Shown here: one piece after another, positions 1 to 9,100 of the stretch
How the letters are laid out: every line of letters begins with the position of its first letter
Numbering within the stretch: position 1 is the stretch's first letter
Origin: CAZJCK01 sp964544635
GTDB lineage: Bacteria; Zixibacteria; MSB-5A5; GN15; FEB-12
Assembly (NCBI GenBank): GCA_964544635.1
Contig: CAZJCK010000021.1
Coordinates: 1 to 47,161, forward strand
Length of the DNA: 47,161 nucleotides
Reading direction: 5' to 3'
Translations under genes and position numbers: made by a program
Notes under the pieces: model-generated
Told to the model about the DNA's origin: nothing
Seen by the model: only the letters and a program-made list of their open reading frames with translations
Databases searched by the model: none

Positions 1-260
1 TGGTACAAGTGCGGCAGCAGCCGCAACCCCCACTTGTGCACCTTGCGCGAAAACAACGGAAACCCCCTCGCGCTCCGTTTCCCCTCAAAGTGCTCCGCAA
101 AGCGTTGTTCCGGCGGATTGGAACTGCTGCCGACATAGATGCATGGTTTGGACGGATCGCGGTCCGGGTTGGCTTTCTTCGCCTTGCTGGTAACGCCGAA
201 CTCCGGATCGAGCTCGATGACATAAACGTAGTACTCTTTTGTCTTCTTTTCCTTGGCCAT
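1..260 (-). CDS. GIY-YIG-like nuclease-fold protein, C-terminus cut off by window edge
   Basis: The minus-strand frame starts at an ATG (258-260) and stays open to the window edge, giving 86 residues. The N-terminus is basic (MAKEKKTKEYY). It is followed by YVYVIEL and then, after a short insert, CIYVGSS and PEQRFAEH. This is the layout of the GIY-YIG fold: a first strand in place of GIY, a YVG in place of YIG, and a downstream Arg. The visible end (KWGLRLLPHLY) also fits small stand-alone GIY-YIG-like proteins. The distal catalytic Glu region lies outside the window, so nuclease activity cannot be judged. A GGAG lies about 11 bases before the ATG. The gene is divergent from the kinase gene, with about 150 bp between them. 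Confidence 0.65.
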   Translation of the reverse strand, partial: MAKEKKTKEYYVYVIELDPEFGVTSKAKKANPDRDPSKPCIYVGSSSNPPEQRFAEHFEGKRSARGFPLFSRKVHKWGLRLLPHLY

Positions 261-411
261 GTGATAATATGCTCCAATGTCAGCAGGATTCAACTAACAG
301 TTGCCACGACGGTAAATCCGCCGTTTTGCTTGCTTTATAGATGAGATTAACCCATTTTAGCGGGCAGAATCAGCACGTCTATCGAACAGTAAATACCACG
401 CAGGAGAAGGC

Positions 412-3069
412 ATGCCGTTAACACCGGGCAGTAGTGTCGGGCCATACAAGATCATCGAAAAAGCCGGGGCCGGTGGCATGGGTGAGGTGTTCAAGGCGAA
501 AGACACTCGCCTCGACCGCACAGTCGCCATCAAGGTCCTGCCCCACATGGTGGCGGCCAACGAAGAATTGAAACAGCGCTTCGAGCGTGAAGCCAAAACG
601 ATCTCCAGCCTCAACCATCCGAACATCTGCACGCTTTACGACGTCGGCCACGAGGAGGGTCTCGACTACCTGGTGATGGAGTTTCTCGAGGGAGAAACAC
701 TGTACGATCGCGTCAAGCGCGGCCCGGTACCGCTGGACGAACTGCTGAAGATTGCCGGTCAGATTGCCGACGCTCTCGACAAGGCGCATGTCCAGGGATT
801 GGTGCATCGCGACTTGAAACCGGCCAATGTCATGCTGACCCCGACCGGCGCCAAACTGCTCGATTTCGGTCTGGCCAAGCTGCAGGTCGCTGATGGCCAT
901 GTTGAAGGCATTTCAAATATTACCCAAACCACGCCGTTGACCGGCGCCGGTACCATTCTCGGTACCATCCAGTACATGGCCCCCGAGCAGCTCGAAGGGA
1001 AGGAAGCCGATGCCCGCTCCGATATCTTCGCCCTTGGCGCTCTGCTGTACGAGATGGCGACCGGGCGACCGGCCTTCGACGGTCAGAGCCAGGCCGGTTT
1101 GATCGCCGGCATTCTCGAACGGCAGCCGACATCGTTGACCGGCCTGAATCCGAATGTGCCGCCTGCGTTCGAGCGGCTGGTCGACAAGTGTCTTAACAAG
1201 AATCCGGAGAAGCGCTGGCAGTCGGCGCGTGACCTGGCCGACGAGTTGCGCTGGATTGAACGATCCGGTTCGCAGATCGGCATGCCGGCCCATGTCGCCG
1301 CACGGCGGAAACTCAATTTTCGGATGGCCTGGGTAATGTCGGCGCTGCTGGGAATTGCCGCTGTGGCGTTTGCAGTTCTCTGGTTCACGCGGGAGATACC
1401 CGAAACCAAGTTGATGCGCTTCAAAATCACCACGCGCACCGACATCTCCCAGGTCAGCTGGCCGTGTATTTCACCCGACGGCAAGCTGCTGGCATTCAGC
1501 GCGATGGGCACCGACGGTCAGGACCGGATCTGGATCCGACCGATCAACTCGCTTGATTCCTACGCCCTGCAGGGGACCGAGGGTGCCAACCGCCCGTTCT
1601 GGTCGCCCGACAGCAAGTACATCGCGTTCGTCGTCGATCGCGAACAATTGAAGAAAATCCCGGCGGCAGGCGGACCGGTGCAGCTGATCTGCGAAACTAT
1701 CCGGGGGGCCGACGGAACCTGGGGGGCGGCCGGACAGATAATCTATGATGCAGGGAACGGCGATTCGCTCTTCATGGTGTCGGCATCGGGCGGTACGCCG
1801 TCACCGCTGCCGGGAATCGATACCGCGGTGGGTGAGCAGACCCACTCCTGGCCGTGGTTCCTGCCGGATGGGAAACAGTATCTCTATCTTGCGTCGATTA
1901 ACGATCCGGTCGCTGCCGGCGGCAACCACATGTTGCGGGTGGGCAATATTGAAACGCGTGAATCCAAGGCACTGTTTCCGGTCGACGCCCGCGTGCAGTA
2001 CTGCGAGCCGGGCTATCTCGTGTATTTTCGCGACGGCATTCTGCTGGCACAACGGTTCGATCCCGACAACCTGGAAGTGATTGGTGAAGCCAGGCCGATC
2101 ACCGACGATGTCGGTGTTGGCGAGGCCGATCGCGCCGAGTTCGGTGTCTCCGACGACGGTATGCTGGTCTATCAGACCAACGCTTCAGCATCGCTAAATA
2201 AGATCGTCTGGGTTGACCGGACCGGGGCCGAAGTGGGTCAGATCGGTGAACCGGGTGCATACGACGACATCTTTCTGTCACCGGATGAGACTCGGCTGGC
2301 AATAACGACTTTCGATGGCAGCCAGGCCGATATCTGGGTTTACGACCTTGAGCGGGATGTGAAGACCCGCATCACGTTTGACGAACGACCGGATATAACG
2401 CCGCTGTGGAGCCACGACAACAAATATGTCTACCACTCCAATAATCGAAGTGGTCGGTTTGCTGTTTATCGAAAGGCCGCCAACGGACTCGGCGAGGCCG
2501 AGTTGATGAAAAGGGATGACAGCGTTCACATGGCAGTCGCCACGCGGTCGTCGGACGGCCGGTACTTGTATGGGCCTCGGGTTATGGGCAACTATGATAT
2601 CGTTCGCTTCGATACCCGCGACTCGTTTGCCATAAAGACGATCGTCGCCACGCCGTTCGCCGAGCGAGCCGCGGCGGTGTCACCGGATGGTAACTACCTG
2701 GCATACTACAGCGACGAGTCGGGGCAGTCGGAGATCTATGTACTTGAACTGGCCGAGGGGGGCGGACGTTGGCAGATTACGTCCGATGGCGCTCAATATC
2801 CGATGTGGAGCGCCGACGGCTCCGAGCTGTATTACCTCAGCCAGACCTGGGACTTCACGATGGTGCCGGTTTCGACCAAAGGGCGTTTCACCGTCGGCAA
2901 ACCGACCCGGCTGTTCAACAAGATTCTTTCGACCGACGGTCTGGGGCGCAACCGCTACATCGTCACAAAAGACCCCAACCGTTTCATTTTCAATACCCCG
3001 CTGACTGCCGCCGGTGGTGGCGAATTTACGGCTGTCGTCAACTGGCAGAAGGAACTGGAAGTGCGCTGA
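412..3069 (+). CDS. Transmembrane Ser/Thr protein kinase with TolB/PD40-type beta-propeller
   Basis: The 885-residue protein has a complete Hanks-type kinase domain: Gly loop AGAGGMGEVF (18-27), VAIK Lys at 41, HRDLKPAN with catalytic Asp about 134, DFG Asp about 151 and APE Glu about 192. One hydrophobic helix follows at about 303-325. The remaining 550 or so residues carry repeated SPDG/WSPDSKYIAF-type blades (for example SPDGKLLAF, LSPDETRLAI, VSPDGNYLAY) typical of TolB/WD40-like PD40 propellers. The likely topology is a cytoplasmic kinase with a periplasmic propeller sensor. All catalytic residues are present, so it should be active. An AGGAG (402-406) sits 5 bases before the ATG, fixing the start. 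The ligand and targets are unknown; neighbours give no clear substrate. Confidence 0.95.
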   Translation: MPLTPGSSVGPYKIIEKAGAGGMGEVFKAKDTRLDRTVAIKVLPHMVAANEELKQRFEREAKTISSLNHPNICTLYDVGHEEGLDYLVMEFLEGETLYDRVKRGPVPLDELLKIAGQIADALDKAHVQGLVHRDLKPANVMLTPTGAKLLDFGLAKLQVADGHVEGISNITQTTPLTGAGTILGTIQYMAPEQLEGKEADARSDIFALGALLYEMATGRPAFDGQSQAGLIAGILERQPTSLTGLNPNVPPAFERLVDKCLNKNPEKRWQSARDLADELRWIERSGSQIGMPAHVAARRKLNFRMAWVMSALLGIAAVAFAVLWFTREIPETKLMRFKITTRTDISQVSWPCISPDGKLLAFSAMGTDGQDRIWIRPINSLDSYALQGTEGANRPFWSPDSKYIAFVVDREQLKKIPAAGGPVQLICETIRGADGTWGAAGQIIYDAGNGDSLFMVSASGGTPSPLPGIDTAVGEQTHSWPWFLPDGKQYLYLASINDPVAAGGNHMLRVGNIETRESKALFPVDARVQYCEPGYLVYFRDGILLAQRFDPDNLEVIGEARPITDDVGVGEADRAEFGVSDDGMLVYQTNASASLNKIVWVDRTGAEVGQIGEPGAYDDIFLSPDETRLAITTFDGSQADIWVYDLERDVKTRITFDERPDITPLWSHDNKYVYHSNNRSGRFAVYRKAANGLGEAELMKRDDSVHMAVATRSSDGRYLYGPRVMGNYDIVRFDTRDSFAIKTIVATPFAERAAAVSPDGNYLAYYSDESGQSEIYVLELAEGGGRWQITSDGAQYPMWSADGSELYYLSQTWDFTMVPVSTKGRFTVGKPTRLFNKILSTDGLGRNRYIVTKDPNRFIFNTPLTAAGGGEFTAVVNWQKELEVR

Positions 3070-3208
3070 ACCGAGGATCTGCCCGGACAGTGTGCCAGCA
3101 GCTTACCGGGGAAGAAGCGTGCGGTCCTCGTCGACCGAATCAAAAATCGTGACGTTTGGGGAGCAGACACGGGCTGCTGACGAAGTGACAAGATGTAGAT
3201 CTTGTGGC

Positions 3209-3340
3209 TCAGCAATCCGACTTATCAGCGTCCCGCTTCTTGCCCCGCCAGTAAACCAGCGCCGCTATCGCGGCGCCCGCGATTACCACCGCGAAAATCG
3301 CAATCAGTTGCGTTAATTGTGTCAGTGCGACAAGGATCAT
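3209..3340 (-). CDS. Small single-pass membrane protein (43 aa)
   Basis: A short minus-strand frame encodes 43 residues. A strongly hydrophobic helix (about residues 12-30, LIAIFAVVIAGAAIAALVY) is followed by a basic, charged tail (WRGKKRDADKSDC). This follows the positive-inside pattern, with the tail in the cytoplasm. A G-rich AAGGGCGGGG lies just before the ATG. No family is recognised. It sits alone in the gap between the kinase gene and the nucleotidyltransferase-like gene. The clean helix-plus-basic-tail design and in-frame stop suggest a real gene, but a 43-residue frame could occur by chance. Confidence 0.5.
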   Translation of the reverse strand: MILVALTQLTQLIAIFAVVIAGAAIAALVYWRGKKRDADKSDC

Positions 3341-3502
3341 TACCCCGCCCTTCTCTTTGTACGGTGCCTGTGCGAAAGCCCTCCAGCCCCGATTCTTTGT
3401 CGCAGCCCAGTGCTTTCATGATATGCCGGTCCCTGTGTCCGGCCCGGTCGACCGGCTCATTTTATGTGCGTCAGCCTGTCGATCGTTGTCTATATTGTAA
3501 CC

Positions 3503-4069
3503 ATGGAGCGATCCAGGAGTCAACCTCAACATCATCCCGCCGGTCACCTCGTGCTGCGGAAACTGCTGACGGAATTGTGTCGCTGTGAGGTACGCTTCAT
3601 CGTGACCGGTTCGGTGGCGGCGCTGGCGTATGGCGTACGGCTGGCGCCGACCAACCTCGACCTTATCATCGCCGACAGCGAGAAGAACCGGATTCGCCTC
3701 AATCAACTGCTGCACAGCCTTGGTGCGGCGCAGTCCGGTATGATGGCGGGGCCGCCGGCGGGGAGGGTGAACACTCGATATGGTGCCGTTGTGCTGATAC
3801 CGGCCGATGCCCTGGCTTTTACCGAGCTGGTCGAGTCAGCGATATGGGCCGATGCCTGGCAGCTGCATTTCCCTATGGTGCCGCCGGCCCATCTATTGCG
3901 GTTCTGGCAGGAACTGGATCGCCCCGCCGACTGGCCACGGATGGAACAACTGGCGGCCGTCCGGGAACGGGTCGGCCTGGCCGGTGGCATCTGGGCAGCG
4001 GAAGAGTACCTCGACTGGGCCACGCCAAAGCCGCCCCGGCAACCCACCCGCGACCGTCGGCGGCGATGA
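3503..4069 (+). CDS. Nucleotidyltransferase-fold protein (orphan, MNT/AbiEii-like)
   Basis: The roughly 188-residue product contains RFIVTGSVAALAYGV followed by R-x3-T-x-LDLII. This resembles the GSxA...YG...R.T.DLDL core of minimal nucleotidyltransferase-fold proteins such as AbiEii/MNT-like families. The C-terminal half (HLLRFWQELDRPADWPRMEQL) resembles the region of these proteins that ends in a KxxxxRpkDxxDxxxL helix. In the usual GS..DLD signature the second Asp is a metal ligand; here the sequence is NLDLII, so the acidic pair is partly changed and activity is uncertain. No HEPN or AbiEi-like partner is adjacent. An in-frame ATG exists 39 bases upstream (3464). The 3503 ATG has no clear Shine-Dalgarno sequence but follows a TATATT by 6 bases, so the transcript may be nearly leaderless. 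Confidence 0.65.
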   Translation: MERSRSQPQHHPAGHLVLRKLLTELCRCEVRFIVTGSVAALAYGVRLAPTNLDLIIADSEKNRIRLNQLLHSLGAAQSGMMAGPPAGRVNTRYGAVVLIPADALAFTELVESAIWADAWQLHFPMVPPAHLLRFWQELDRPADWPRMEQLAAVRERVGLAGGIWAAEEYLDWATPKPPRQPTRDRRRR

Positions 4070-4086
4070 GCAGTCGCCCTTTTGCC

Positions 4087-4114
4087 TTGATATCCCCTAC
4101 AAAATGGCTATATT
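4087..4114 (+). promoter_or_regulatory. Sigma-70-type promoter for the metal-efflux cassette
   Basis: TTGATA (4087-4092) is separated by 16 bases from TATATT (4109-4114). This is a near-consensus housekeeping promoter about 50 bp upstream of the Cys-rich peptide gene. It lies just after the stop of the nucleotidyltransferase-like gene, so the efflux cassette is probably transcribed separately. Confidence 0.55.
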
Positions 4115-4165
4115 TGATCAAGGATTGGACGGAACCGCGCCCGTGAGGCGCCGTTTAATGAACAG

Positions 4166-4495
4166 ATGCAAGACTATCTCAAGTACATTTCGCTGATCGC
4201 CCGGATTGTTGTTATCCTGGCTGTCCTCACCTCCATGGTGGCGGTGATGAACGGCGACCTGTTTGCGTCCCTCGAGGATCACTGCGATGAAACGTGCCAG
4301 AACGACTGCGACGACTCCTGTGATACCTGCGGCGATTGTGCCCACTGCCTGCCGACCATGCACCTTTTGTCGGCATACACCGGCCAACTTGATCTCCTGA
4401 TCGATACCCGGCCGGACACCGTAATTGTACCGACCTTCCGTAACGAGTCACGATTCGCCGACGGCATTGATCATCCACCCCAGCTGTCCGCCTGA
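4166..4495 (+). CDS. Cys-rich small membrane protein of heavy-metal efflux cassette
   Basis: The 109-residue product has an N-terminal hydrophobic helix (about 8-28) acting as anchor or uncleaved signal. A short segment then carries seven cysteines at 40, 44, 48, 52, 55, 58 and 61, interleaved with Asp/Glu and His39, His60 and His66. The i+4 then i+3 spacing would place most Cys side chains along one helical face, which fits thiolate metal binding. The C-terminal third is unremarkable. It lies directly upstream of a CusB-like adaptor and a CusA/CzcA-like pump. A role as periplasmic metal sensor, buffer or donor for the pump is inferred; no named family is recognised with certainty. Confidence 0.7.
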   Translation: MQDYLKYISLIARIVVILAVLTSMVAVMNGDLFASLEDHCDETCQNDCDDSCDTCGDCAHCLPTMHLLSAYTGQLDLLIDTRPDTVIVPTFRNESRFADGIDHPPQLSA

Positions 4496-4614
4496 TCATC
4501 TGTTTTCGGCTGCACAATAGTGCCGGTCGATGATTCCCACTATTTGAAATTGAAGACCAGTGCCTGCACCCCGTGGTGCGTCGGTACCGGCTTGATCAGG
4601 ATGGAGAGAAATCT

Positions 4615-6141
4615 GTGTTTACGAAACGTACCTATATACCGCTGACAGCCCTGCTGGGGCTGATGTTACTGCTGGTCGCTCCTGGTTGCGGCGGCGATCA
4701 ATCGGCCGGGCAAGGCGAGCTGTTCGACGATTCCCGCGCCGGGCATGATGATGTTCCCGGAGAACATGGTGAGGCAACCCATGCCTCAACTGGAGACGGC
4801 AGCCTCGACTGGTGCACCGCGCACTCGGTCCCCGAATCGGAGTGCACACAGTGTCATCCGGAATTAATCGACGGTTTCAAAGAGCGCTACGACTGGTGTG
4901 CCGGCCACGGCATTCCGGAGTCGCACTGCCGACTGTGCAATCCCGGTATCTCCTGGCCACAGGAAGAGATCCTGCGTGACCGCCGAATGGCCGAAGCCGA
5001 CAGCGATATCGCTGTTTCGCTGTTCTTCCGGCCCAACGAGCCGGTTTGTGCGACCAACGATGCCCTGATTCAGTTCGCCTCCGCCCAGACCGCCGATCGG
5101 GCCGGCCTGTCGGTGCGAAAAGTGCGCACCGACCACGCCTCGGCATCGGTTGAAGCTCCGGCCGAAGTCGTGTTCGATGAGACTGCGGCGACGGTTGTCA
5201 CTTCGACTGTCCCGGCGCTGGTGTCGCGGTGGCTGGTGGCGCCCGGCGACGAGGTGCGCGAGGGCGAAGTGATCGCGCTGCTGCAATCTCCCGACGTGGC
5301 CGAATTGACCGCCAGGCTCCTGTCGACCCATGCCCTCTACCAGGTCAAGAAGAAGGAAGTTGCGCGGCACGAAGAATTGATGTCACGTCAGCTGATAAGC
5401 GAGCAGGAGTACGAACTGGTGATCGCCGAGGGTGAACGTGCCCGTGCCGACTTTGTCAGTGTGCGCGGTCTGCTCCGTTCGGCCGGCCTGAGTGAGGATG
5501 ACCTCGACGAAATCATCAGCCACAAGAAGATCTCCAACCAGTTCGCGCTTCGTGCTCCCGACGATGGTGTCGTAGTGGAACGAACCGCCAGGTTGGGCGA
5601 CCTGATGGCGGCGGGACAGTCATTCGCACAAATCGCCGATCCTTCGGCCATGTGGATCGAAGCACAGCTCACCGAAGAGCAGGTGCGTCGTGTCGCGGTT
5701 GGTGAAGAACTGACCTTCAGCTCCGACGGTCGCGGTCTCGAGACGGTCGGCGGCCGGGTCATATGGGTGTCGCGCCTGCTCGATCCCCACACCCGCACCG
5801 GTACGGTTCGGGCCGAAATCATCGCACCCGATCACGACTTGTCGGCCGGTGAGTTTGGCCGTGCCCGCATTGTTAAGAAGGACCAGTCCGAGGTCGTGCT
5901 GGTGCCGAAGGATGCAGTGCAGTGGGAAGGCTGCTGCAATGTCGTCTTCGTGAAAGAAACGGCCGACCGTTATCGTCCGCGCAAGATCGAGTTCCGCGAC
6001 GGTGACGGACCGTTCTACCAGGTGACCAACGGGCTGGAGCGCGGCGAAGAGGTGGTTGTCGACGGCGCTTTCCTGCTCAAGACTGAGCTGAAAAAGACCA
6101 GCATCGGCGCCGGTTGTTGCGGTATCGAACCGGTCGGCTGA
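4615..6141 (+). CDS. cusB: RND efflux periplasmic adaptor (CusB/CzcB-like) with Cys-His metal motifs
   Basis: This is the membrane-fusion subunit linking an inner-membrane RND pump to an outer-membrane channel. The GTG at 4615 is preferred over an upstream ATG (4573) because GGAGAG (4603-4608) lies 6 bases before it and translation then begins at a signal peptide ending LLLVAPGC, a near-lipobox that suggests lipidation. Two copies of a DWC-x2-H-x-(V/I)-PE-x2-C-x2-C-x-P motif follow (about 65-82 and 93-110). They resemble the metal-binding N-terminal motif of heavy-metal adaptors. Next come a lipoyl/barrel-sandwich half (VSRWLVAPGDEVREGE), an alpha-hairpin and beta-barrel domains. The protein ends IGAGCCG, a Cys pair seen in some heavy-metal adaptors. 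The stop is 7 bases before the pump gene. Cu/Ag is likelier than Zn/Co, but the substrate is not proven. Confidence 0.9.
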   Translation: MFTKRTYIPLTALLGLMLLLVAPGCGGDQSAGQGELFDDSRAGHDDVPGEHGEATHASTGDGSLDWCTAHSVPESECTQCHPELIDGFKERYDWCAGHGIPESHCRLCNPGISWPQEEILRDRRMAEADSDIAVSLFFRPNEPVCATNDALIQFASAQTADRAGLSVRKVRTDHASASVEAPAEVVFDETAATVVTSTVPALVSRWLVAPGDEVREGEVIALLQSPDVAELTARLLSTHALYQVKKKEVARHEELMSRQLISEQEYELVIAEGERARADFVSVRGLLRSAGLSEDDLDEIISHKKISNQFALRAPDDGVVVERTARLGDLMAAGQSFAQIADPSAMWIEAQLTEEQVRRVAVGEELTFSSDGRGLETVGGRVIWVSRLLDPHTRTGTVRAEIIAPDHDLSAGEFGRARIVKKDQSEVVLVPKDAVQWEGCCNVVFVKETADRYRPRKIEFRDGDGPFYQVTNGLERGEEVVVDGAFLLKTELKKTSIGAGCCGIEPVG

Positions 6142-6148
6142 GGCAACC

Positions 6149-9100
6149 ATGCTCCGATACATAGTAGAATTTACGCTGCGCTACCGGTATGTCGTGCTGG
6201 CGCTGACGGCGGTATTGTGCATCTTCGGCGTGATCGCGCTGTGGCACCTGCCGTTCGACGCCTTCCCCGACACCACCCCGGTGATGGTACAGGTCAATGT
6301 CTCGGCGCCCGGCTGGGCGCCCGACGATCTCGAACGCCTCGTCACCTACCCCGTCGAACAGGCTGTCACCGGGTTGTCCGGTCTCACCGAGGTTCGCTCG
6401 GTTACCAAGTACGGTTTGTGCCAGGTGACGAACATCTTCGAGGATGATGTCGACCTGTACCTCGCCCGACAGCAAGTGAGCGAACGGCTGCTGTCGGTGG
6501 AACTGCCCGACGGAGTCGGTAGACCCGAACTGGGACCGGTGTCGACCGGCCTGGGGGAAATCTTCCACTATATCGTAATCGCCGACACCGCCGATATCAC
6601 CGCCGCCCGTACGGAACAGGACTGGACGCTCAAGCCGCAGTTGCAGGCGGTGCCGGGGGTGGCCGAGGTCAACAGCTGGGGCGGCTTCGTCAAAGAATAT
6701 CTCGTCATATTCGATCCCGATCGGATCGCCCAGTATAACCTCGCTCTCGAGAGGGTGGTCAACACGATTCGGGACGATCTCGGCAATGTCCCCGGCGGCC
6801 AGGTCGTGCGCGGCGGTGAAATGACCCTCGTTCGCGGTATCGGCGTCGTCGAGAATATCGAGCAGATCGAAAACGTCGTGGTCGCCACTGTCGAACAGCG
6901 GCCGGTGACGGTAGCCGATATTGCCGATGTCGCCATCGGCCATGAGTTGCGTCGCGGCGCCACTACCTACAACGGCCAGGGAGAGGCAGTGCTTGGTCTT
7001 GGCTTCATGATCACCGGCGAGAATCCGGCTGAAGTCACTGCGCAGCTGTCGCGGCGGCTGGAGGAAGCATCGACGGGACTGCCTGACGGTGTTGAGGCAC
7101 GTCCGGTATATGAACGTACGACTCTCGTGGCCGACGTGCTCCAGACTGTCGAACACAATCTTTTCTTCGGTGCCCTGCTCGTCATCGCAGTGCTGTTTGT
7201 TTTTCTCGGGAATCTCCGTGCCGGACTGATAGTCGCATCGGCCATACCGCTGTCCATGCTGTTCGCGTTCGACATGATGTCGCGCTTCGGCATCGCCGGC
7301 AGCCTGATGAGTCTCGGCGCCATTGATTTCGGCCTCGCCGTCGATAACGCCGTCATCCAGGTCGAAAACTCGGTGCGACGGTTGTCGACCGCCGCCAGGG
7401 AGCAGTCGCGCCTCAGTGTCATTCGCGACGCTATCCTCGAGGTGCGCAAACCGACCCTGTTCGGCGAGCTGATCATCATCATTGTATACCTGCCGATCCT
7501 CACACTCGAGGGAGTGGAGGGCAAGCTGTTTCGCCCGATGGCTCTGACGGTTGTCTTCGTTCTCACCGGCTCGCTCATACTCAGCTTTACCGTGCTGCCG
7601 GCGCTGGTCGGTACCTTCTTGCGCAAGAATGTCCGCGAACGCGAACCGATCTTTGTCGGCTGGCTGCGAGCGGCCTACCGTCCGGTACTCAACATTGCGC
7701 TGCGTTACTGCAGGACAGTTCTCATGGTAGCGGCCGCACTGGTGGTAGTCGGGGTCTTCATGTTCAATCGACTCGGCGCAGAGTTTGTGCCACGCCTGAG
7801 CGAAGGAACGATTGTCATCAATATCGTGCGACTGGCGGGAATTTCGCTCGAGGAGTCGGTGCGGTATAACACGAAGATAGAACAGACTTTGCTGGGGGCA
7901 TTCCCCGAAGAGATTGACCATATCTGGACCCGCGTCGGCACCGCCGAACTGTCGACTGATCCGATGGGACTGGAGCTGTCGGACATGTTCATTTCACTCA
8001 CGCCGCGCGATCAGTGGACGAAGGCGTCCACACAATCGGAACTGGTTGCAGCGATGGACCAGGAACTGGCGGACCTGCCCGGCCAGAACCGCATCTTCAC
8101 GCAACCCATTGAGATGCGCGTCAACGAAATGATCGCCGGTATTCGTTCCGATATCGGCATCAAGCTGTTTGGTGACGATCTGGATACGCTCGAGTTGCAG
8201 GCGGAAGAGATTGCCGCCCTCGTCGAAACTATCCCCGGCGCCGCCGACATCTCGGTCGAGCAGTTGACCGGGCAGCCGCAGATGCGCCTCACGGTCGATC
8301 GTCAGCGACTCGCTCGTTTCGGTCTCTCCGCACGAGAGGTGCTCACAACAATTGAGAGTATCGGCGGTATTGCGGTGGGTGACGTGTTTGAAGGGCAGCG
8401 ACGGTTCACCCTGACGGTTCGCGTCGACACAACCCGCCTGCAGGGACCGGAGGACATCGACCGGATACTGGTCCGTTCGGCATCGGGGAGCATGGTCGGT
8501 CTTGACCGATTGACCACTGCGACGCTCGACGATGGCCCGGCCACTATCACGAGGGAATGGAGCAAACGGCGGATCGTGGTTCAGTGCAATGTTCGTGACC
8601 GCGACCTCGGCTCGTTTGTCGATGAACTGCGGCAGCGTCTCGACAGTGAGACGTCGCTGCCGGTTGGGTACTTCATACGGCTCGGCGGCGAGTTCGAGCA
8701 CTTGGAGCGAGCGCAGACGCGTCTTGCTATCGTGGTGCCGATCGCCCTGCTGTTGATCTTCGGCCTGTTGTACTGGACCTATAAATCGGCTCGCGATGCC
8801 CTGCTCATCTTCTCAGGTGTGCCGCTGGCAGCCTTTGGCGGCGTGGTAACGCTGGCCCTGCGCGACATGCCGTTTTCGATCTCGGCCGGCGTCGGCTTCA
8901 TTGCCCTGTCGGGTATTGCTGTGCTCAACGGCCTGGTACTGGTGTCGACAATCAAGCGCAACCGGGCCGATGGCCTGCCGATTGAAGAGGCGGTGCGCGA
9001 GAGCGCCGTAACCAGATTGCGCCCCGTCTTCATGACCGCCCTGGTGGCGGCGCTTGGCTTCGTGCCGATGGCCATTTCGACCGGTGTCGGTGCCGAAGTG

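Noticed and set aside
3503..4069. Toxin-antitoxin or abortive-infection pair
   Set aside because: Only a nucleotidyltransferase-fold protein is present, with a partly altered acidic motif. No HEPN or AbiEi-like partner is adjacent.
4565..4579. Terminator hairpin before the CusB-like gene (GCACC-CCGT-GGTGC)
   Set aside because: The stem is only 5 bp, has no T-tract and sits within the efflux cassette.
6077..7921. 614-residue open frame antisense to the adaptor/pump genes
   Set aside because: It mirrors the RND pump gene in a GC-rich codon pattern. Its translation is rich in His, Arg, Asp and Gln with no domain, and it is incompatible with the well-supported sense gene.
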